From Burkholderiales bacterium (GTDB lineage Bacteria > Pseudomonadota > Gammaproteobacteria > Burkholderiales > Burkholderiaceae_C): 47,616 bases of DNA. Shown one piece after another: positions 33,474-43,012 of the stretch (position 1 is the first letter of the stretch; every line of letters begins with the position of its first letter). The stretch lies in contig CANCFV010000015.1 of the NCBI GenBank assembly GCA_947377275.1, positions 1-47,616 on the forward strand, read 5' to 3'. The notes beneath the pieces were generated by a model. The model had not been told where the DNA came from and did no database searches. It saw only the letters and a program-made list of their open reading frames with translations. A program made the translations under genes and the position numbers.

Positions 33474-34409
33474 ATGCTGACTTTCCAGCAACTGATCCTG
33501 CGTTTGCAGAGCTATTGGGACGCCCAAGGCTGTACCTTGCTCCAGCCCTATGACATGGAAGTGGGTGCAGGCACCAGCCACACGGCCACCTTCTTGCGCG
33601 CTTTGGGCCCTGAGCCCTGGAAGGCCGCCTATGTGCAGCCCAGCCGTCGACCCAAAGATGGTCGTTATGGCGAGAACCCCAACCGCCTGCAGCACTACTA
33701 CCAGTACCAGGTTGTGCTCAAGCCGGCGCCGGCCAACATCCTGGAGCTGTACCTTGGCTCGCTTGAAGCCCTGGGTTTCGATCTGAAAAAGAACGACATC
33801 CGCTTTGTTGAAGACGACTGGGAGAACCCCACGCTGGGTGCCTGGGGCCTGGGCTGGGAAGTTTGGCTCAATGGCATGGAGGTGACGCAGTTCACCTACT
33901 TCCAGCAAGTGGGCGGCATCGATTGCAAGCCCATCACGGGCGAGATCACCTATGGCTTGGAACGTCTGGCCATGTACCTGCAAGGCGTTGAGAGCGTGTA
34001 TGACCTGGTCTACTCGAAGGATCCGGCAGGCAACGTTGTGAAGTACGGCGACGTGTTCCACCAAAACGAGGTGGAGCAGTCGACCTACAACTTCGAGCAC
34101 AGCAACGTCGAGTTCTTGTTGGGCGCGTTCACGAACTACGAAACGCAAGCCAAGTACCTGATGGAACAGCAACTGGCCCTGCCCGCGTATGAGCAAGTGC
34201 TCAAGGCGGCCCACACCTTCAACCTGCTGGATGCGCGTGGCGCCATCTCGGTCACCGAGCGTGCCGCCTACATCGGGCGCATCCGCAACCTGGCTCGTGC
34301 CGTGGCCGCCAGTTACCTTGACAGCCGAGCCCGTCTGGGCTTCCCCATGGCCCCCAAGGCCTGGGCCGACGAAGTGATCGAACAAATTCAGAACAAGAAA
34401 GCCGCCTGA
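33474..34409 (+). CDS. glyQ: glycine-tRNA ligase alpha subunit
   Basis: Catalytic-core subunit of the bacterial alpha2beta2 glycyl-tRNA synthetase. The start [20 protein letters not shown] is the conserved N-terminus and fixes the ATG. The block containing [24 protein letters not shown] and the [18 protein letters not shown] motif are almost invariant in GlyQ. At 311 residues it is normal length. The beta subunit begins three bases after the stop. The 87-base gap after lnt has no terminator I can see, so read-through is possible. Confidence 0.97.
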   Translation: MLTFQQLILRLQSYWDAQGCTLLQPYDMEVGAGTSHTATFLRALGPEPWKAAYVQPSRRPKDGRYGENPNRLQHYYQYQVVLKPAPANILELYLGSLEALGFDLKKNDIRFVEDDWENPTLGAWGLGWEVWLNGMEVTQFTYFQQVGGIDCKPITGEITYGLERLAMYLQGVESVYDLVYSKDPAGNVVKYGDVFHQNEVEQSTYNFEHSNVEFLLGAFTNYETQAKYLMEQQLALPAYEQVLKAAHTFNLLDARGAISVTERAAYIGRIRNLARAVAASYLDSRARLGFPMAPKAWADEVIEQIQNKKAA

Positions 34410-34411
34410 GC

Positions 34412-36607
34412 ATGACGTCATCGAATCTCAAGGCCAACCTGCTGGTTGAACTGTTTGTGGAAGAGCTGCCTCCGAAGGCGCTCAAAAAGCTGGGTGAGTC
34501 GTTCGCCACCGTGTTGGCTGACAGCCTCAAGGCCCAGGGCCTGGCCGTGCCCAATGCCGAAGTGAAGTCCTTCGCTTCGCCTCGCCGTTTGGCCGTGCAC
34601 GTGGCCGATGTGATCGCCAAGGCGGCTGACCAGGCTGTGCAGCAAAAGCTCATGCCTGTGGCCGTGGGTCTGGACGCAGCAGGGCAGGCCACGCCCGCTT
34701 TGCTCAAACGTCTGGCCGCTCTGGGTGCCGGTCCTGAGGCTGTGCCATCGCTCAAGCGTGCGCCAGACGGCAAGGCCGAGGCTTTGTTCTTTGACAGCAT
34801 CAAGCCGGGTGTGACCTTGGCCGAAGGCTTGCAAAAGGCCATCGACGAGACCTTGTCCAAATTGCCCATTCCCAAGGTCATGACCTACCAGTTGGAGCAG
34901 GGTGAAGGCGAGGGCTTCCAGCCTGGCTGGACCAGTGTCAACTTCGTTCGTCCGGCCCATGGCCTGGTGGCTTTGCATGGCCACGAGGTCGTGCCTGTCG
35001 CCACCCTGGGCTTGAAGGCCGGCCGTGAAACCCAGGGGCACCGGTTCGAAGCCCGTGTGAGCCCGGTGGTGCTGCAAAACGCAGACACCTACGCCGCGCA
35101 GTTGCAAGACGATGGCGCCGTGATTGCCAGTTTCGAGGCCCGCCGTGCCGAGATCGTTCGCCAGCTCGCCGCAGCGGCCGCCCAGGCTGGCGCCCACCTC
35201 AAGCCCATTGAAGACGACGCCTTGCTGGACGAGGTCACGGCGCTGGTCGAACGCCCGAACGTGTTGACGGGGCGTTTCGAAGAGGCCTTCCTGGAAGTGC
35301 CACAGGAATGCCTGATCCTGACCATGAAGGCCAATCAGAAGTACTTCCCTCTGCTGGACACCTCGCCTGGCAAGGACGGCAAGCTGAGCAACCTGTTCTT
35401 GATTGTCAGCAACATCAGCCCTGCCGACGCCAGTGCCGTGATTGGTGGCAATGAGCGGGTGGTTCGCCCTCGTTTGGCGGATGCCAAGTTCTTCTTTGAC
35501 CAAGACCGCAAAAAGACGTTGGCGTCTCGCGTGGAACGCTTGTCGAAGGTGGTGTACCACGGCAAGCTGGGCACCCAAGGTGACCGCGCCGAGCGGGTGC
35601 GTGCCATATCGCACACCATCGTGCAGCAGTTGAGCCTGGGCACGGTCCCGTTCACTGTCGATGACAAAGACCACTTTGAGGTGCTCGACAGCAAGGCCCA
35701 GCAGGCGGCTCTTTTGGCCAAGACCGACTTGCTGACCGACATGGTGGGTGAGTTCCCTGAGTTGCAAGGCATCATGGGTGGCTACTACGCACGCCATGAA
35801 GGCTTGCGCGACGGCGTGGCGATTGCCATCGAAGACCACTACAAGCCCCGCTTCGCCGGCGACACGCTGCCGCGCAACCACACCGGCACCGTGGTGGCCT
35901 TGGCAGACAAGCTTGAAACGCTGGTGGGCCTGTTTGGCATCGGCCAGTTGCCCACGGGTGACAAAGACCCGTTCGCTTTGCGCCGCCATGCACTGGGCGT
36001 GATCCGCATCCTGGTCGAAAACAAGCTGCCGCTGGACCTGCCAGCCCTGGTCAACGCTGTCTTGCCGGCCTTCGGTGACCTGATCACCGACCCATCAGCA
36101 GCGCTGCTGACATTCATGTCTGACCGCTTGGCGGTCTCGCTGCGTGAGCAGGGGTACAGCGCGCAAGAGGTTGATGCTGTGTTGGCCTTGCAGCCCGCTC
36201 GCCTGGGCGATGTGACACTGCGCTTGGCGGCCGTTCGTGCTTTTGCCGCTTTGCCTGAAGCGGCTTCGCTGGCCGCTGCCAACAAGCGCGTCGGCAACAT
36301 CCTCAAAAAGGCCGAGGGTGCGGTCGAGGCCAAGGTCGATGCGGTTCTGCTCAAGGAAGTGGCAGAAGTGGCACTTTTCGAGGCCTTGTCGGTTGCCGCC
36401 CCCAAGGCCCAAGCCGCTTTTGCGCAAGGTGATTACACTGCGTCCTTGCAGGCCTTGGCGGTGCTCAAAGCGCCGGTCGACGCCTTTTTTGATGGGGTCA
36501 TGGTCAATGCCGAAGACCCCGCCTTGAAGGCCAACCGATTGGGCTTGTTGGCCACACTGCACCAGGCCATGAACCAGGTCGCCGACATCTCCAGATTGGC
36601 GGCTTGA
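34412..36607 (+). CDS. glyS: glycine-tRNA ligase beta subunit
   Basis: Beta subunit (731 residues) needed for tRNA binding and aminoacylation with GlyQ. Family marks are LLVELFVEELPPKALKKLGESF, SFASPRRLAVHV, CLILTMKANQKYFPLLD, the ISPADASAVIGGNERVVRPRLADAKFFFDQDRK block, and a C-terminal anticodon-binding-like helical domain ending NRLGLLATLHQAMNQVADISRLA. It is slightly longer than the E. coli subunit (689) through insertions in the middle and C-terminal parts. Immediate linkage to glyQ implies co-translation. Confidence 0.97.
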   Translation: MTSSNLKANLLVELFVEELPPKALKKLGESFATVLADSLKAQGLAVPNAEVKSFASPRRLAVHVADVIAKAADQAVQQKLMPVAVGLDAAGQATPALLKRLAALGAGPEAVPSLKRAPDGKAEALFFDSIKPGVTLAEGLQKAIDETLSKLPIPKVMTYQLEQGEGEGFQPGWTSVNFVRPAHGLVALHGHEVVPVATLGLKAGRETQGHRFEARVSPVVLQNADTYAAQLQDDGAVIASFEARRAEIVRQLAAAAAQAGAHLKPIEDDALLDEVTALVERPNVLTGRFEEAFLEVPQECLILTMKANQKYFPLLDTSPGKDGKLSNLFLIVSNISPADASAVIGGNERVVRPRLADAKFFFDQDRKKTLASRVERLSKVVYHGKLGTQGDRAERVRAISHTIVQQLSLGTVPFTVDDKDHFEVLDSKAQQAALLAKTDLLTDMVGEFPELQGIMGGYYARHEGLRDGVAIAIEDHYKPRFAGDTLPRNHTGTVVALADKLETLVGLFGIGQLPTGDKDPFALRRHALGVIRILVENKLPLDLPALVNAVLPAFGDLITDPSAALLTFMSDRLAVSLREQGYSAQEVDAVLALQPARLGDVTLRLAAVRAFAALPEAASLAAANKRVGNILKKAEGAVEAKVDAVLLKEVAEVALFEALSVAAPKAQAAFAQGDYTASLQALAVLKAPVDAFFDGVMVNAEDPALKANRLGLLATLHQAMNQVADISRLAA

Positions 36608-36638
36608 TCTGTCAGCCCGCAACCACCCCGGAGAGGCG

Positions 36639-37247
36639 ATGAAGCTGGTCATCCTCGATCGTGACGGCACCATCAACCATGAACGCGAGGACTACATCAA
36701 GTCCAGCGACGAATGGGTGCCCTTGCCCGGGGCGCTGGAGGCCATTGCCCGCCTGAACCATGCCGGCTGGCACGTGGTGGTGGCCACCAATCAATCGGGC
36801 ATTGGTCGTGGCTTGTTTGACATGGTGGCGCTCAACGCCATGCACGCCAAGATGAACCAGATGTTGGCCCGCCTTGGGGGGCGCGTTGAGGCGGTTTTTT
36901 TCTGCCCGCACACGCCCGAGGATCACTGCACTTGCCGCAAACCATTGCCTGGCTTGTTCCAGATGATTGGTCAGCGTTTTGGTCGCAGCCTGGACGGGGT
37001 GCCGATGGTGGGCGACCTGCCGCGTGATGTGCTGGCCGCTCAGTCGGTCGGTTGCGAGCCGCATCTGGTGCGCACGGGCCAAGCGGCCACCATGACCGAG
37101 GCAGAGTTGCTCGACCTGCGCTCCCGGGTGCCCGACCTGACCATTCATCCAGACCTGTCTTCCTTTGCCGATTTCTTGGTGCTGCGCGACCGCAGGGAGC
37201 ATGGTGAAGACAGCCCGGTGGCCACCCACATGGGAGAACTCAGTTGA
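36639..37247 (+). CDS. gmhB: D-glycero-beta-D-manno-heptose 1,7-bisphosphate 7-phosphatase
   Basis: HAD-family phosphatase in ADP-heptose synthesis for the LPS inner core. The nucleophile motif is LDRDGTINHE, the second motif ATNQSGIGRG, and the HADIII zinc-binding loop CPHTPEDHCTCRKP with Cys-His-Cys-Cys is intact; VGDLPRDVLAA carries the acidic magnesium ligands. 202 residues, slightly long. The ATG follows GGAGAGG. In related genomes plsC often follows; here the metallopeptidase gene overlaps the stop instead. Confidence 0.93.
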   Translation: MKLVILDRDGTINHEREDYIKSSDEWVPLPGALEAIARLNHAGWHVVVATNQSGIGRGLFDMVALNAMHAKMNQMLARLGGRVEAVFFCPHTPEDHCTCRKPLPGLFQMIGQRFGRSLDGVPMVGDLPRDVLAAQSVGCEPHLVRTGQAATMTEAELLDLRSRVPDLTIHPDLSSFADFLVLRDRREHGEDSPVATHMGELS

Positions 37248-38206
37248 AGCCCACAGGGCCCACGCAGTTGGGCTTGTGGGGTGAGCCCGTGCCCGAGCCG
37301 GCCGCCGGTGGCGCTGGCGAGTTGGGTGCCCACACTGATCCGGTAGGCAATGGGGCGGGAGGTTCGCCTTTGTTGAGTGGCGCGTCGCTGTCGGCAGCAC
37401 CGGCTTCCGCGCTGGATGGCGGTGCTGGGTGTGATCTGCCCTGGTTTCGTCACCCGCTGGCAGAACGCGACATCCGTCTGGGCAAGGCCATGGTCTCGTA
37501 TGAGATCAAGCGCGCCCGCCGGCGCAGCATCGGCATGGTGGTGGGTGTTGAGGGGCTGAGCGTGCGCGCACCGCGTTGGGTGTCGGCCACGGACATCGAA
37601 GCGGCCCTGCGCGCCAAAGAGCGCTGGATCTGCACCAAGTTGATGGAGCAGCGCGAACGTGCTCGCAAGCAACTGTCTGCCCAGATCGATTGGCGCGACG
37701 GTTCCTTGGTGCCTTACCTGGGCGAACACGTGGTGTTGGTGCTTGATCCTTCGGTCGATGGGGCCGTGCTGCACCAAGCCTTGGTGAGCGATGCCGGTGC
37801 ATCCGGCATGGGCCATTCTTTGCGTCGGCTGCACCTGGGCTTGCCCGCGCATGCCGCGCCGGATCAGATCCGGGACGTCGTTCAGGCCTGGTTGCAGCGC
37901 GAGGCGCTGGCGGCCTTCATGCCGCGCGTGGCGCATTTCGCCGAGCGCTTGGGGGTGCAGGTCAGCAAGGTCAAGTTGTCATCGGCCAAAACGCGCTGGG
38001 GCAGTGCCAGCGTCGATGGTTCGATTCGCTTGCACTGGCGCTTGATCCATTTCAGCGTGAGCATCATCGATTACGTCGTGGCGCATGAGTTGGCACACCT
38101 GCGCGAGATGAATCACAGCCCGCGCTTTTGGGATGTCGTGCGGTCGGTGATGCCCGAGTTCGACGGTGCGCGTGACCAACTGCGGCACGCGGTTATTCCT
38201 GACTGA
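37244..38206 (+). CDS. YgjP-like M48-type metallopeptidase (DUF45/SprT-like)
   Basis: A 320-residue protein with the zinc site His281-Glu282-x2-His285 (VAHELAHLREMNHSPRFW) and a third likely ligand His291. Upstream it has RRSIGMVVGVEGLSVRAPRWV, WICTKLMEQRERAR and KLSSAKTRWGSASVDGSIRLHWRLI, typical of the YgjP family (E. coli YgjP has been reported to act on UTP, although the family is usually called a peptidase). The first 65 residues are Gly/Ala-rich and unlikely to be structured. Start is TTG overlapping the gmhB stop (TTGA), with GGGAGA seven bases upstream. It converges on the MBL gene. Confidence 0.9.
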   Translation: MKPTGPTQLGLWGEPVPEPAAGGAGELGAHTDPVGNGAGGSPLLSGASLSAAPASALDGGAGCDLPWFRHPLAERDIRLGKAMVSYEIKRARRRSIGMVVGVEGLSVRAPRWVSATDIEAALRAKERWICTKLMEQRERARKQLSAQIDWRDGSLVPYLGEHVVLVLDPSVDGAVLHQALVSDAGASGMGHSLRRLHLGLPAHAAPDQIRDVVQAWLQREALAAFMPRVAHFAERLGVQVSKVKLSSAKTRWGSASVDGSIRLHWRLIHFSVSIIDYVVAHELAHLREMNHSPRFWDVVRSVMPEFDGARDQLRHAVIPD

Positions 38207-38248
38207 GCACGGGGTTGCCAGCAGGTCTTCTTTGACAAGACGCAGGCA

Positions 38249-39349
38249 TCAAGCCTTAACAAAGCGCCACACGCCCATCTCGTCTTTTTGTCGTGTCAAT
38301 TGGCCTTGGTGCCACAGGTGGTTCAGGTGTGCCACCGCCTCCCCCATGGCAAAGGTCGTTTGGTGCAGGTCGAGCTTGCGCTTGAACAGCACCGGCAGCA
38401 TGTCACCGGCCGAGCTGGGGCGCTCTGCGCAGGCAGTCATCACCTCGTCCAAGCGCTCCGCGTGGTGGTCCTGCAATTGCTGAATCCGGGTGTGGATGCC
38501 CGTGAAGGGCAAGCCATGCGAGGGCAGGGCGAGCGTGTCGGCGGGCAGCTCGCGCATGCGTTCGATGGAGCAGAGAAACAGGCCCAAGGCGTCGCCCTCG
38601 GGCTCGAGATCGATCACGCTCACGTTGGTCGAAATGCTGGGCAGCAGCATGTCTCCAGCGATCAGCAGGCCGTCTCGTTCGTTAAAAAGGGCAATGTGCT
38701 CGGGGCTGTGCCCATATCCCGCGATGCAGCGCCATGAGCGCTCGCCAATCGACACATCCATGCCGTCCATCAGTCGGCGGTAAGCGTGTGGCACCGAAGG
38801 CACCAGGCTGGAGAAGTAACCACTGCGTTCGCGTATTTTGGCGACGTCATCGGGTGCGTTCAAGCCATGGCTCATGAAAAATGCGGCGGCGCGGTCGCCG
38901 CCGTAACCTGAGGTGGACTCACACGCGGCCTTGGCCGCCAGATGGTCGGTGGCGCTCATCCACAAACGTGCCTCAGCGCCAGGCGCGCTGAACTGCTCAA
39001 TCAGCCATTGGGCGTTGCCCACGTGGTCTGGGTGCATGTGCGTGACCAGCATGCGCACCAGAGGCTTGTCGGCCATCACGCCTTGCCACAAGGTTTGCCA
39101 CGCGGTGCGAATCGCCTCGGTGGCCACGCCCGAGTCCACCACGGTGTAGCCTTCAGCCCCTTCATGCTGGTCATCCAGCACCCACAGATTGATGTGGTTG
39201 AGCGCAAAGGGCATGGGCATGCGAACCCAATGCAAGCCAGGGCGCAGGGTCATGCGCTCTGCGGTAGCGGGCATGGCCTTGTCCCAGGGGTGGTGCAGGG
39301 CGGGCGGCTCGGCCGTTTCGTGCTTTGAAGGCGACAATGGCATGTGCAT
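38249..39349 (-). CDS. metallo-beta-lactamase-fold hydrolase
   Basis: A 366-residue cytoplasmic MBL-fold protein. The metal motif is THMHPDHVGN, followed by further ligand candidates His in AGYGHSPEHIAL, Asp in LLIAGDMLLP and His in LALPSHGLPF; a helical C-terminal domain (residues about 300-360) follows, as in several thioesterase-like or glyoxalase-II-like members. The substrate cannot be told from sequence. Two ATGs six bases apart compete as start; neither has a clear ribosome binding site. It is divergent from the carbonic anhydrase gene, with 98 bases between. Confidence 0.87.
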   Translation of the reverse strand: MHMPLSPSKHETAEPPALHHPWDKAMPATAERMTLRPGLHWVRMPMPFALNHINLWVLDDQHEGAEGYTVVDSGVATEAIRTAWQTLWQGVMADKPLVRMLVTHMHPDHVGNAQWLIEQFSAPGAEARLWMSATDHLAAKAACESTSGYGGDRAAAFFMSHGLNAPDDVAKIRERSGYFSSLVPSVPHAYRRLMDGMDVSIGERSWRCIAGYGHSPEHIALFNERDGLLIAGDMLLPSISTNVSVIDLEPEGDALGLFLCSIERMRELPADTLALPSHGLPFTGIHTRIQQLQDHHAERLDEVMTACAERPSSAGDMLPVLFKRKLDLHQTTFAMGEAVAHLNHLWHQGQLTRQKDEMGVWRFVKA

Positions 39350-39447
39350 GGCTCAACAAGTGTTTCTGGATTGTGCCCTGCGCCAAAGCCCCGAGCTGCG
39401 GGCGACCATTGAGCCGACGCTGTCGGGCTTGTCTACACTGCCAGCCT

Positions 39448-40119
39448 ATGAAACCAATGACCCTGACCAAGCTGTTTGACAGCAACCGTACCTGGGCCCG
39501 TGACGTGGAGGCCCGCACCCCCGGCTTTTTCAGCCGCCTGCAGAACCAGCAATCGCCCGAGTACATGTGGATCGGTTGCAGTGACAGCCGCGTGCCCGCC
39601 AATGAAATTTGCGGCCTGCTGCCTGGCGAGCTGTTCGTGCACCGCAATGTGGCAAACGTGGTGGCGCACTCTGACCTCAACTGCCTCTCGGTGATGCAGT
39701 ACGCCATTGACTCGCTCAAAGTCAAGCACATCATGGTGGTGGGCCATTACGGCTGCGGTGGCGTCAAGGCTGCGATGGAAAACATCCGCGTGGGCCTGGC
39801 TGACAACTGGCTTCGCCATGTGCAGGACGTGCGCAACCAGCACCGCCAATGGCTCTATTCGCTGGCAGAAGGTCCCACGCGGCACGACGCGTTGTGTGAG
39901 CTCAATGTGCTGGAGCAGGCTCTCAACGTCTGCCAAACCACGGTGGTGCAGGACGCGTGGGCGCGCGGTCAGGAGGTCGTGGTGCACGGGTGGGTATACG
40001 GCTTGCATAATGGCTTGATCAAAGACCTGCGCATGTCGGTCGCCACGGCAGATGCCTTGGCGGGTGCGTACGCAGCGGCCTTGGAGGACATGCGCCAGCG
40101 CTACGCCACCAGGGTCTGA
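39448..40119 (+). CDS. can: beta-carbonic anhydrase
   Basis: Zinc enzyme interconverting CO2 and bicarbonate. The zinc and catalytic residues are clear: Cys44, Asp46 and Arg48 in CSDSRVPANEI, then His100 and Cys103 in GHYGCGGVKAAM. At 223 residues it is the E. coli Can type. The chosen ATG (MKPMTLTKLFDSNRTWARDVEA) matches the usual N-terminus; a longer frame upstream would run into the divergent MBL gene. It probably supplies bicarbonate for carboxylases and is followed by aceK after 24 bases. Confidence 0.94.
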   Translation: MKPMTLTKLFDSNRTWARDVEARTPGFFSRLQNQQSPEYMWIGCSDSRVPANEICGLLPGELFVHRNVANVVAHSDLNCLSVMQYAIDSLKVKHIMVVGHYGCGGVKAAMENIRVGLADNWLRHVQDVRNQHRQWLYSLAEGPTRHDALCELNVLEQALNVCQTTVVQDAWARGQEVVVHGWVYGLHNGLIKDLRMSVATADALAGAYAAALEDMRQRYATRV

Positions 40120-40143
40120 TCAACCCCACTTTCAGGGCCTTCG

Positions 40144-42048
40144 ATGTTTCCACAACAGCTCACCGACCCGCGCGTCTTCGAGATCGCCAAAGCCCTGCTG
40201 GACGGGTTCGACCGCCATTACAAGATCTTCAGCGAAACCAGCGCCCAAGCCAAAAAGCGTTTTGAAGACGCCGACTGGCACGGGCAGCAAACCGCGCAGC
40301 GGGTGCGGATCGAGTTTTACGACCTGCGCGTCGATGAAACCATCGAACGCCTGGAGGTGGACCACCAGGCCAGCACCTTGCCCATGGAGGTGTGGCACCA
40401 GATCAAGTTGTTCTACATCGGCTTGCTGACCGGGCACAAACAGCCGGAGCTGGCCGAAACCTTCTTCAACTCGGCCACCATCCAGATCCTGGACCGCAAG
40501 TACTACCGCAACGACTTCATCTTCGTGCGACCCGCCGTCTCGACCGAGTACATCGACGACGAAGACGAGCAGACCGGTGCCACCTTCCGCGCCTACTACC
40601 CCACGCGCGACAACCTGCGCTCGATGCTCAAGACCATGGTCGAGAACTACGAGCTGAACATCCCGTTTGACGACCTCGACCGCGACATTGGTTTTGTCTA
40701 CGAGGCCTTGCTGGAGCAAGTCGGCAACGTCCGCCTGCGCACCAATTTCCAGATCCAGGTCTTGTCGTCGCTGTTCTTTCGGAACAAAGGCGCTTACATC
40801 GTGGGCAAGGTGGTCAATGGCTTTCGCAGCCTGCCATTTGCGATCCCGATCTTGCACAACTCCAAGAGCCGCCTCTACATCGACGCGTCTTTGTTTGGCG
40901 AAGACGACCTGCTGGCGCTCTTCAGCTTTGCCCGCGCTTATTTCATGGTGAACATGCCGGTGCCATCGGCCTATGTGCAGTTTCTGCGCACCCTGATGCC
41001 GCGCAAGCCACGGGGCGAGCTGTACAGTGCCATCGGCTTGCAAAAGCACGGCAAGAACCTCTTCTACCGTGACTTCCTCTTCCACCTGCGCCACTCCAGC
41101 GACCAGTTCCGCATCGCGCCCGGCATCAAGGGCATGGTCATGCTGGTGTTCGACCTGCCGTCCTACCCATTTGTGTTCAAGGTCATCAAAGACTACTTCC
41201 CGCCGCAAAAAGAGACCACGCGCGAGCTCATCATGAGCAAGTACCTCTTGGTGAAGCAGCACGACCGCGTCGGTCGCATGGCCGACTCACTCGAATTCAC
41301 CAACGTGGCCTTCCCGCGTGAGCGTTTCGATGAGGAGCTGATCGCCGAGCTGAAGAAGTTTTCCCCCAGCGTGATGGAGGAAGACGAAGACGGCAAAGTG
41401 CTCGTGCTCAAGCACCTCTACATCGAGCGCCGCATGGTGCCACTGAACATCTACATCCAAGAGGCTCAAGGCGAGTCGCTGGAGCATGCGGTCATCGAGT
41501 ACGGCAACGCGCTCAAAGACCTCGTGGCGGCCAACATCTTCCCTGGCGACATGCTGTGGAAGAACTTCGGCGTGACCCGCAACGGCAAGGTCGTGTTTTA
41601 CGACTACGACGAGATCGAGTACATCACCGACTGCAACTTCCGCACGGTGCCGCTGCCGCGCAACGAGGAAGAGGAGATGTCAGGCGAGATTTGGTACAAC
41701 GTGGGTCCGCGCGATGTCTTCCCCGAAACCTTTGGGCCGTTCTTGCTGGGCGATCCTCGCGTGCGCAAAATCTTCATGAAGCACCATGGCGATCTTTTGC
41801 AGGCCGATTTCTGGCAGCAGCACAAAGAGCGCATTGCCGCAGGCTACGTGCACGACGTCTTCCCATACGACCGTGCGCGCCGCTTCATCCACCGCGTGCA
41901 CGAGCAAGACGTTGCGCAAGCGCATGGTGATGAATCGGGCATGTCGCCCGTTGAAGAGCCCGTGGACGTTCGTCCTGTGGGCGCCGAAGTGCACGACCAA
42001 GGCGTGCTGTCGGGCTTCAATGCCGGTGGGTCGGGCAGCGCAGACTGA
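40144..42048 (+). CDS. aceK: isocitrate dehydrogenase kinase/phosphatase AceK
   Basis: Bifunctional enzyme that switches isocitrate dehydrogenase off by phosphorylation and on by dephosphorylation, directing carbon between the TCA cycle and glyoxylate bypass. The whole family pattern is present, including [21 protein letters not shown], the ATP-binding region around [33 protein letters not shown], and [16 protein letters not shown]. At 634 residues it exceeds E. coli AceK (578) by a C-terminal, acidic and probably disordered extension. aceA and aceB are not nearby. It may share a transcript with the carbonic anhydrase gene. Confidence 0.95.
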   Translation: MFPQQLTDPRVFEIAKALLDGFDRHYKIFSETSAQAKKRFEDADWHGQQTAQRVRIEFYDLRVDETIERLEVDHQASTLPMEVWHQIKLFYIGLLTGHKQPELAETFFNSATIQILDRKYYRNDFIFVRPAVSTEYIDDEDEQTGATFRAYYPTRDNLRSMLKTMVENYELNIPFDDLDRDIGFVYEALLEQVGNVRLRTNFQIQVLSSLFFRNKGAYIVGKVVNGFRSLPFAIPILHNSKSRLYIDASLFGEDDLLALFSFARAYFMVNMPVPSAYVQFLRTLMPRKPRGELYSAIGLQKHGKNLFYRDFLFHLRHSSDQFRIAPGIKGMVMLVFDLPSYPFVFKVIKDYFPPQKETTRELIMSKYLLVKQHDRVGRMADSLEFTNVAFPRERFDEELIAELKKFSPSVMEEDEDGKVLVLKHLYIERRMVPLNIYIQEAQGESLEHAVIEYGNALKDLVAANIFPGDMLWKNFGVTRNGKVVFYDYDEIEYITDCNFRTVPLPRNEEEEMSGEIWYNVGPRDVFPETFGPFLLGDPRVRKIFMKHHGDLLQADFWQQHKERIAAGYVHDVFPYDRARRFIHRVHEQDVAQAHGDESGMSPVEEPVDVRPVGAEVHDQGVLSGFNAGGSGSAD

Positions 42049-42075
42049 GCCTGCGCCGCCTGATCGATCAACCGA

Positions 42076-42900
42076 TCACCAGAGCTGCCACCAAGGCTTC
42101 TTGGCGGCGGTGCTCACGCCATCCTTGTCGAGGTAGGCACTGTTGGGAAAGCTCTGCTTGAGCACGCGCAGGGCGTCATCACGCAGGGGCTCCAGGTTCA
42201 TTTTGTCGTAGCTCTGCGCCATGATGTAGAGCGCCTCTTCCACGGCAGGTGAGCGCTGGTACTCTTTCACGGCTTGCTGTGCACGGTTGGCCGCAGCCAC
42301 ATAGGCGCCCCGGCGCAGGTAGTAGCGTGCCACATGCACTTCACCAGCCGCCAGCGAGTTGACCACGTGGTTCATGCGCAGGCGCGCGTCCGCTGCGTAC
42401 TTGGAGCTCGGGAAGCGCTCGGTCAATTGCTTGAACGACTCGTAAGCGTCGCGCGAGGCCTGTTGGTCACGCTCGGCCAAGTCCTGGCTGGCAATGCGAC
42501 CAAACAATCCAAGGTCGTCGTTGAAATTGATCAGGCCTTGCAGGTAGTAGGCATAGTCCAGCGCTGGGCTGGTGGGGTGCAGGCGGATGAACCGTTCAAG
42601 CTTTGCCAAGGCCTGGGCTTTTTCACCCGTCTTGTAATACGCATAGGCCAGGTCGATCTGGGCTTGCTGGGCCAAAATGGTGCCCGACGCGCGCGCCTCG
42701 ACCTTTTCCAGCCGCTTGATCGCTGTCTCGTAGTTGCCGTCAGCCGCCTCTTCTTTGGCGTCTGCGTACAATTTGTCTGGGCTGATGTTGGCGAACTCGT
42801 CAACGGGCGCAGACCCACAAGCCGCGAGCATCATGCTCAAGGCCAGCGCCGGCAAGCCGGCACGCTGGCGGTTTGAGAGGGTGTTTTTCAGCAGTTTCAC
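42076..42900 (-). CDS. bamD: outer-membrane assembly lipoprotein BamD
   Basis: Essential component of the BAM complex that inserts beta-barrel proteins into the outer membrane. The GTG start gives a lipoprotein signal ending in LAAC with acylated Cys28; lipidation needs Lgt, LspA and the Lnt encoded at 32 kb. TPR repeats follow (KLYADAKEEAADGNYETAIKRLEKVE, QIDLAYAYYKTGEKAQALAKLERFIRLHP), and the BamD-type DLGLFGRIASQDLAERDQQASRDAYESF stretch. Mature length about 247 is normal. An ATG 51 bases upstream would add a charged region before the signal and overlies a -10-like TATACT, so the GTG is preferred. rluD is divergent, as in E. coli. Confidence 0.93.
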   Translation of the reverse strand: MKLLKNTLSNRQRAGLPALALSMMLAACGSAPVDEFANISPDKLYADAKEEAADGNYETAIKRLEKVEARASGTILAQQAQIDLAYAYYKTGEKAQALAKLERFIRLHPTSPALDYAYYLQGLINFNDDLGLFGRIASQDLAERDQQASRDAYESFKQLTERFPSSKYAADARLRMNHVVNSLAAGEVHVARYYLRRGAYVAAANRAQQAVKEYQRSPAVEEALYIMAQSYDKMNLEPLRDDALRVLKQSFPNSAYLDKDGVSTAAKKPWWQLW

Positions 42901-43012
42901 GTTGGATGATTGGCGGATCACTCCGCTCGCAGTTTCGCCTTTCAGCGCCATGGGCACAGTATAGAAGCCTTGGCCTTTTGTTTTCTCCCACACTGGGCAC
43001 TTGCCCACCTCC

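Noticed and set aside
39325-39447. Longer start for the carbonic anhydrase
   Set aside because: The 41 extra residues are Cys/Arg/Pro-rich with no family match, and the region overlaps the start of the divergent MBL gene.
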